Shown: positions 6,236 through 10,041 of the stretch, piece by piece | Layout of the letters: every line of letters begins with the position of its first letter | Numbering within the stretch: position 1 is the stretch's first letter | From: Burkholderiaceae bacterium | GTDB taxonomy: Bacteria; Pseudomonadota; Gammaproteobacteria; Burkholderiales; Burkholderiaceae | DNA length: 10,041 nucleotides | NCBI GenBank assembly: GCA_030151165.1 | Contig: JASLEM010000258.1 | Span: forward strand, 1-10,041 | Reading direction: 5' to 3' | The notes under the pieces: model-generated | Told to the model about the DNA's origin: nothing | The model's database searches: none | Seen by the model: the letters and a program-made list of their open reading frames with translations, nothing else | Position numbers and translations under genes: made by a program

Positions 6236-6392
6236 GTCGGTCTCCGTGTAGCGCTCCCGGCCGTTGCCGCGCCGTGGAGCAGGGGCGGCCCGGAGGGGCG
6301 CCGTGTCCACGGGAATCGGCAAGCGGCGTTCCGGCAGCGCGGCCGCGGGGACCGCTCGAGCATGCCGGCGCGCGGTGTCGGCGCCGCGGGCC

Positions 6393-6758
6393 TCAGCGCA
6401 CCGCGTGGCGGTCGAAAGACGGGTTCTCGATGATGCCGAAGCGGTTGCCGAACGGGTCGAGCACCGCGGCCACCTTCATGCCGCCGCCGACGTCCGTCAC
6501 CGGCTCGAGCGGCGCGGCGCCGAGCGCGAGCAGGCGGGCATGCGCCTCGTCCGCGTTCGCCACGCCCCACAGCGGCTGAGCGCCGTCCTGGCCGGGCGTG
6601 CCGTCCGGGATCAGCCCGAGCTCGAAGCCGCCGACCTGGAAGCCGACGTAGAACGGCTCGTCGAAGTAGGGCGCGGTGCCGAGCAGCTCGGCGTACCAGG
6701 CCTTGGCCTTCGCGAGGTCGGGGGCCGGATAGATGGTGGAGCGCAGGCCGAGGATCAT
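6393..6758 (-). CDS. VOC family (glyoxalase-fold) protein, divergent from AraC gene
   Basis: This is a 121-residue single-domain vicinal-oxygen-chelate protein. The N-terminal half has STIYPAPDLAKAKAWYAELLG (7-27) and strand FYVGFQVGGFELGLIPDG; the C-terminal half ends VAAVLDPFGNRFGIIENP, the usual last strand with its conserved Glu. Members include glyoxalase I, fosfomycin resistance proteins and dioxygenases, but nothing here picks out a substrate. The ATG at 6758 is preceded by AGGAA (6765-6769) at 6 nt spacing and places the VOC fold at the N-terminus; an upstream GTG at 6800 would add 14 unrelated residues. It is divergent from the AraC/VOC operon, with a palindrome-rich promoter between, so it is likely co-regulated with it. 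Confidence 0.9.
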   Translation of the reverse strand: MILGLRSTIYPAPDLAKAKAWYAELLGTAPYFDEPFYVGFQVGGFELGLIPDGTPGQDGAQPLWGVANADEAHARLLALGAAPLEPVTDVGGGMKVAAVLDPFGNRFGIIENPSFDRHAVR

Positions 6759-6807
6759 GACGGGTTCCTGTGGAGGTGATGGGTTGCGTCGATTGTTCAC
6801 GGGAGCA

Positions 6808-6836
6808 TGACAGGAACTGTCAGCAGCGACGCTGAC
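6808..6836. promoter_or_regulatory. Nested palindromes in the VOC / AraC divergent promoter
   Basis: Two inverted repeats share bases. TGACAG-GAA-CTGTCA (6808-6822) has perfect 6-bp arms and a 3-bp spacer; GTCAGC-AGCGAC-GCTGAC (6819-6836) has perfect 6-bp arms and a 6-bp spacer. TGAC/GTCA half-sites recur four times in under 30 bp. They sit in the 122-bp gap between the VOC ATG and the AraC ATG. A TATCCT hexamer (6838-6843) immediately downstream may be the -10 of the AraC operon; no good -35 accompanies it, as expected of an activator-dependent promoter. The bound protein is unknown; AraC proteins more often use direct repeats. Confidence 0.5.
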
Positions 6837-6880
6837 GTATCCTGCGAGCGCTCACCATCCCGACCCCGGAAGCCTCGCCC

Positions 6881-7390
6881 ATGCCCCAGCCGTCGGACGA
6901 CACGCCTGCCCAGGATCCCGAACTCCTGCGCCGCCTGCTGCGCGCGAAGGACCGGATGGACGCGGCGTCCCACGAGGCGTGGCCGGTGCGGCGGCTGGCG
7001 GAGGTGAGCGGCGTCTCCGAGGCGCACTTCGCGCGTTCGTTCCGCCAGGCCTTCGGCATCCCGCCGCATCGCTACCTGCTGACGCGCCGCATCGAGCGCG
7101 CGACCGCGCTGCTGCGCGACACCGACCGCCCGATCACCGACATCGCCTTCGACACCGGCTGGCAGAGCCTGGGCACCTTCGGACGCACCTTCCGCGACAT
7201 CACCGGCGACAGCCCGCGCGCGATCCGCGCCCGCGCGCAGGCCGCCGCGCAGGCGCACGGCGAGGTGCCCGTGTGCTTCGTCAACGCGGCGCAGCGGCCG
7301 CACCTCACGATCGCAGTTTCGGAGAAGCGGCGGACCGCGCGGGGCGATACAAACGAGCCTCGTCAACAGAAACGGAAGAAGGTTCCATGA
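6881..7390 (+). CDS. Stand-alone AraC-type DNA-binding protein
   Basis: This 169-residue protein consists mostly of the AraC/XylS DNA-binding domain with its two helix-turn-helix units. The first is VRRLAEVSGVSEAHFARSFR (36-55) followed by AFGIPPHRYL; the second is ITDIAFDTGWQSLGTFGRTF (85-104) followed by GDSPRAIR. There is no separate N-terminal sensor domain. The C-terminal 45 residues hold a short EVPVCFVNA segment and a very basic tail (about QQKRKKVP). Small regulators of this kind are commonly encoded just before a VOC gene. Here the stop codon overlaps the start of a VOC gene (ATGA), so the two are translationally coupled. GGAAG (6868-6872) lies 8 nt before the ATG. It probably activates its own operon and perhaps the divergent VOC gene. 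Confidence 0.92.
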   Translation: MPQPSDDTPAQDPELLRRLLRAKDRMDAASHEAWPVRRLAEVSGVSEAHFARSFRQAFGIPPHRYLLTRRIERATALLRDTDRPITDIAFDTGWQSLGTFGRTFRDITGDSPRAIRARAQAAAQAHGEVPVCFVNAAQRPHLTIAVSEKRRTARGDTNEPRQQKRKKVP

Positions 7391-7794
7391 CTCAAGGTGT
7401 CGGTGTGGTCGGGCTGTACGTGCGCGACCAGGAAGAGGCGCTCGCGTTCTACGTCGGCAAGCTCGGCTTTCGCGTCCACACGGACGTCGGCAACGGCGAC
7501 TACCGCTGGCTGACGGTGCAGCACCCCGAGCAGCCGTCGTTCCAGCTCGGCCTGTTCACGCCCGGCCCGCCGGCGCTCGACGCCGCGACCGCGCAGGCGA
7601 TGCGCGCGATGGTCGCCAAGGGCGCGATGCCGCCGCTGGTGCTGAGCGTCTCCGACTGCCGCGCCGCGTTCGAGACGATGCGCGCGGCGGGCGTCGAGTT
7701 CACGCAGGAGCCGACCGACCGCTACGGCACGGTCGACGCGGGCTTCCGCGATCCGTCCGGCAACGGCTGGAAAATGATCCAGGCGAGAATTTGA
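7387..7794 (+). CDS. VOC family protein coupled to the AraC gene
   Basis: This is a 135-residue single-domain VOC protein. The N-terminal unit reads GVVGLYVRDQEEALAFYVGKLGF (6-28), and the C-terminal unit ends GTVDAGFRDPSGNGWKMIQ, the usual final strands. Its ATG overlaps the AraC stop codon by ATGA, and a purine-rich site (7374-7382) lies inside the AraC coding end. That arrangement makes an AraC/VOC two-gene operon almost certain. The small single-domain form must dimerise to complete an active site. The reaction is unknown; detoxification or antibiotic binding are typical roles for the fold but unproven here. It is only distantly similar by eye to the divergent VOC at 6393-6758, so it does not look like a recent duplicate. 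It ends 21 bp from the convergent alcohol dehydrogenase gene. Confidence 0.93.
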   Translation: MTQGVGVVGLYVRDQEEALAFYVGKLGFRVHTDVGNGDYRWLTVQHPEQPSFQLGLFTPGPPALDAATAQAMRAMVAKGAMPPLVLSVSDCRAAFETMRAAGVEFTQEPTDRYGTVDAGFRDPSGNGWKMIQARI

Positions 7795-7815
7795 GCGCCC
7801 GCGTTCCCCGGGACT

Positions 7816-8883
7816 TCAAGCCGCGGCCGCGTCGGCCTGCAGCGTCGCCATGTCGACCACGAAGCGGTACTTCACGTCGCTCTTGAGCATGCGCTCGTAG
7901 GCGGCGTTGATGTCCTTCATGGCGATCGTCTCGATGTCGGAGACGATGCCATGCTCGGCGCAGAAGTCGAGCATCTCCTGCGTCTCGCGGATGCCGCCGA
8001 TCAGCGAGCCGCCGAGGCGGCGGCGCTTGAAGATCAGGCCGAAGACGTTGGGCGCCGGGTGGGCGTGCTCGGGCGCGCCGACCAGCGTCATCGTGCAGTC
8101 GCGCTTGAGCAGGTTGAGGAACGGGTCGAGATCGTGCTGCGCGGCGACGGTGTTGAGGATGAAGTCGAACGAGTTCGCGTGCGCGGCCATCGCGGCCGCG
8201 TCCTTCGAGAGCACGACCTCGGCGGCGCCCATGCGCATCGCGTCGGCCTCCTTGCCGGGCGAGGTCGTGAACAGCACGACGTGCGCGCCCATCGCCGCGG
8301 CGATCTTGACGCCCATGTGCCCCAGCCCGCCGAGCCCGACGATGCCGACCTTCTGGCCCTTCTCGACGCCCCACTGGCGCAGCGGGGAGTAGGTCGTGAT
8401 GCCGGCGCACAGCAGCGGCGCGACGGCTGCGAGCTGGTCGAGGTCGTGGGTGATCTTCAGCACGAACTTCTGCCGCACCACGATGCGGCTCGAGTAGCCG
8501 CCGAACGTGTTCTCGCCGCCGAAGACCGGGCCGTTGTACGTGCCGGTGAAGCCGTTCTCGCAGTACTGCTCCAGGCTCTCGGCGCACGAGGCGCAGTGCT
8601 GGCAGCTGTCGACCATGCAGCCGACGCCGGCGATGTCGCCCGGCTTGAACCCGGTGACGCGCGCGCCGACGGCGCTGACGCGGCCGACGATCTCGTGGCC
8701 CGGCACCGTCGGATAGAGGGTGTTCTTCCACTCGTTGCGGGCGGTGTGCAGGTCGGAGTGGCAGACGCCGCAGTAGAGGATGTCGATCTCGACGTCGTCC
8801 GGCCCGGGCGCGCGGCGCTCGATGGAGAACGGGGCGAGCGCGGACGTGGCGTCTTTCGCGGCGTAGGCGAGGGTCGTGGTCAT
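7816..8883 (-). CDS. NADP-type zinc alcohol dehydrogenase (YahK/CAD group)
   Basis: This 355-residue medium-chain dehydrogenase is of the YahK/cinnamyl-alcohol type, which reversibly reduces aldehydes to alcohols in the cytoplasm. Catalytic zinc ligands are visible: Cys41 and His42-Ser43 in CGVCHSDLH, His63-Glu64 in GHE, and Cys159. The structural zinc site is Cys94, Cys97, Cys100 and Cys108. The Rossmann motif GLGGLG is at 183-188, and the second strand ends LFTTSPGK without an acidic residue, which favours NADPH over NADH. All family landmarks and the usual length are present. The ATG at 8883 has only a weak GGAA ribosome site 5 nt away. It lies 85 bp downstream of dadA on the same strand; the gap shows no terminator, so read-through is possible, but no metabolic link is obvious. 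Substrate range is likely broad. Confidence 0.95.
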   Translation of the reverse strand: MTTTLAYAAKDATSALAPFSIERRAPGPDDVEIDILYCGVCHSDLHTARNEWKNTLYPTVPGHEIVGRVSAVGARVTGFKPGDIAGVGCMVDSCQHCASCAESLEQYCENGFTGTYNGPVFGGENTFGGYSSRIVVRQKFVLKITHDLDQLAAVAPLLCAGITTYSPLRQWGVEKGQKVGIVGLGGLGHMGVKIAAAMGAHVVLFTTSPGKEADAMRMGAAEVVLSKDAAAMAAHANSFDFILNTVAAQHDLDPFLNLLKRDCTMTLVGAPEHAHPAPNVFGLIFKRRRLGGSLIGGIRETQEMLDFCAEHGIVSDIETIAMKDINAAYERMLKSDVKYRFVVDMATLQADAAAA

Positions 8884-8968
8884 GGCGATTCCGGGGTGGG
8901 GGCGTCGGGGAAAGGGTTCGACGCATTCTTCCCGCTCGGCGGTATCGCAGCCGCGCGCAGGGCTTCCC

Positions 8969-10041
8969 TCAGGTGGTGTAGCGCGCCACGGTCAGGCCGT
9001 CGAAGTCGATCTCGGGCTTCTTCCCGGACAGCAGGTCGGCGATCGCGCGGCCGGTGCCGGGCGCCATCGTCCAGCCGAGGGTGCCATGGCCGGTCGCGAG
9101 CGTCAGGTTGGCGAGCTTCGTGCCGCCCATGATCGGCGTGCCGTCCGGCGTCATCGGGCGCAGGCCGGTCCAGAAGGTCGTCTTCGAGAGGTCGCCGGCG
9201 TCGGGGAAGAGGTCGGTCAGCACGAACTCGAGCGTCTTGCGGCGGGCGTCGGTCAGCGCGAGGTCGTAGCCCGAGAGCTGCGCCATGCCGCCGACGCGGA
9301 TGCGGTCGCCGAGCCGCGTGACGGCGACCTTGTGCGTCTCGTCCATGATCGTCGACTCGGGCGCGGCGCCGGCGTCCTTGATCGGCACGGTGATCGAGAA
9401 GCCCTTGACCGGATAGACCGGGATGTCGATGCCCAGCGGCGCGAGCCACTTCGGCGAGTGGCTGCCCATCGCGAGCACGACCTGGTCGGCCGTGATCGGG
9501 CCCTGGTCGGTGTCGACGGCCGTGACGCGCGTGCCGTCGCTGCGCAGGCCGGTGACGTTCACGCCGAAGCGGAACTTCGCGCCGAGCGCCTCGGCCATCG
9601 TCGCGAGGCGCTGCGTGAAGAGGAAGCAGTCGCCCGTCTCGTCGCCGGGCAGGCGCAGCGCGCCGACGAACTTGTCCTTCACGCCGGCGAGCGCGGGCTC
9701 GTACTTCAGGTAGCCGGCGGTGTCGAGCACCTGGTACGGCACCCCGTATTGGTCGAGGATCTCGGTGTCCTTGTGCACGCCCGCGAGCTGCTTGTGCGTG
9801 CGGAACAGCTGCAGCGTGCCCTGCGCGCGGTCGTCGTACGAGATGCCGGTCTCGGCGCGCAGCTCCTTCAGGCAGTCGCGGCTGTATTCGGCCACGCGCA
9901 CCATGCGCGCCTTGTTGACCTTGTAGCGCGCCTCGGTGCAGTTGCGCAGCATCGCGAAGCCCCAGCGCCACATCGACGCGTCCATCATCGGCTTGATGAT
10001 CAGCGGGCTGTGGTTCATCAGCAGCCACTTGATCGCCTTCA
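8969..10041 (-). CDS. dadA: D-amino acid dehydrogenase, N-terminus beyond the window
   Basis: This is the C-terminal 356 residues of DadA, an FAD-dependent membrane-associated dehydrogenase that deaminates D-amino acids (D-alanine best) to 2-oxo acids and passes electrons to the respiratory chain. The frame stays open to the window edge, and the residues before Met at 10018 read KAIKWLL, typical of internal DadA sequence, so that Met is not the start. Conserved pieces are LRNCTEARYKVNK, YSRDCLKELRAETGI, LRLPGDETGDCFLFT and VYPVKGFSITVPI. The FAD-closing C-terminal block is FWTGLRPMTPDGTPIMGG...ATGHGTLGWTMAPGTGR. The missing part should be the first 60-70 residues with the GxGxxG nucleotide-binding fold. 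The alanine racemase gene dadX is not downstream; an alcohol dehydrogenase is. Confidence 0.95.
   Translation of the reverse strand, partial: KAIKWLLMNHSPLIIKPMMDASMWRWGFAMLRNCTEARYKVNKARMVRVAEYSRDCLKELRAETGISYDDRAQGTLQLFRTHKQLAGVHKDTEILDQYGVPYQVLDTAGYLKYEPALAGVKDKFVGALRLPGDETGDCFLFTQRLATMAEALGAKFRFGVNVTGLRSDGTRVTAVDTDQGPITADQVVLAMGSHSPKWLAPLGIDIPVYPVKGFSITVPIKDAGAAPESTIMDETHKVAVTRLGDRIRVGGMAQLSGYDLALTDARRKTLEFVLTDLFPDAGDLSKTTFWTGLRPMTPDGTPIMGGTKLANLTLATGHGTLGWTMAPGTGRAIADLLSGKKPEIDFDGLTVARYTT

Noticed and set aside
6236..6392. Inverted repeat CGGCGC (6366-6371) / GCGCCG (6381-6386) after the minus-strand VOC gene
   Set aside because: A 6-bp arm with a 9-nt loop in sequence this GC-rich is expected by chance, and no T-run follows. 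The rest of this gap shows nothing I can name.
6759..6800. GTG start at 6800 for the minus-strand VOC gene
   Set aside because: It adds 14 residues unlike the fold, whereas the ATG at 6758 has AGGAA at the right distance.
8884..8968. Possible terminator in the dadA / alcohol dehydrogenase gap (GGGAA ... TTCCC arms)
   Set aside because: The arms are only 5 bp and about 18 bp apart with no T-run; this is not a credible terminator.
1..10041. CRISPR arrays, tRNA/rRNA genes, insertion sequences, attachment sites, tandem repeats
   Set aside because: I looked for them on both strands. The only convincing repeats are the two TetR operator copies and short GC palindromes.

Overview
The window is compact, very GC-rich DNA (clearly above 65% G+C by eye, with strong G/C third-position bias). 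It looks like ordinary proteobacterial chromosome. The partial DadA, the SPFH/DUF4178 pair and the zinc alcohol dehydrogenase look most like Burkholderiales or related beta-proteobacteria, but this is an impression from protein style and not a phylogenetic result. I see no insertion sequence, phage gene, tRNA, rRNA or CRISPR array, and no sign of a frameshifted gene. Eleven genes cover almost everything, and the longest non-coding stretch is about 157 bp (6236-6392).

Layout: (1) 1-1355, minus strand: a zinc-ribbon DUF4178 protein (cut by the window edge) downstream of an SPFH/SHOCT scaffold protein, probably a membrane-associated or envelope-stress pair. (2) 1466-2647, plus: an integral-membrane acyltransferase-3 (OafA/YrhL-like), divergent from the SPFH gene. 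(3) 2698-3840: a TetR-family repressor (minus) divergent from a PhnB-like VOC protein (plus). Two copies of a TTGTGGAC-ACC-GTCCA operator lie in the shared promoter region. A strong hairpin terminator follows the VOC gene. (4) 3917-5630, plus: a DUF899 thioredoxin-fold protein with a CPMC motif, then a dienelactone hydrolase with a Tat signal. (5) 5651-6235, minus: a single-pass membrane protein of unknown function. (6) 6393-7794: a VOC protein (minus) divergent from a stand-alone AraC DNA-binding domain protein (plus), which overlaps a second VOC gene by ATGA. Nested palindromes lie in the divergent promoter. (7) 7816-10041, minus: an NADP-type zinc alcohol dehydrogenase of the YahK/CAD group, preceded by the D-amino acid dehydrogenase gene dadA, whose N-terminus lies beyond the window.

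The common theme of the middle is small-molecule or electrophile handling under local one-component regulators: three VOC proteins, each beside a regulator, plus a DUF899 protein, a hydrolase and an aldehyde/alcohol reductase. The clearest new observation is the pair of TetR-type operators spaced three helical turns apart. I do not see a convincing undescribed multi-gene system.
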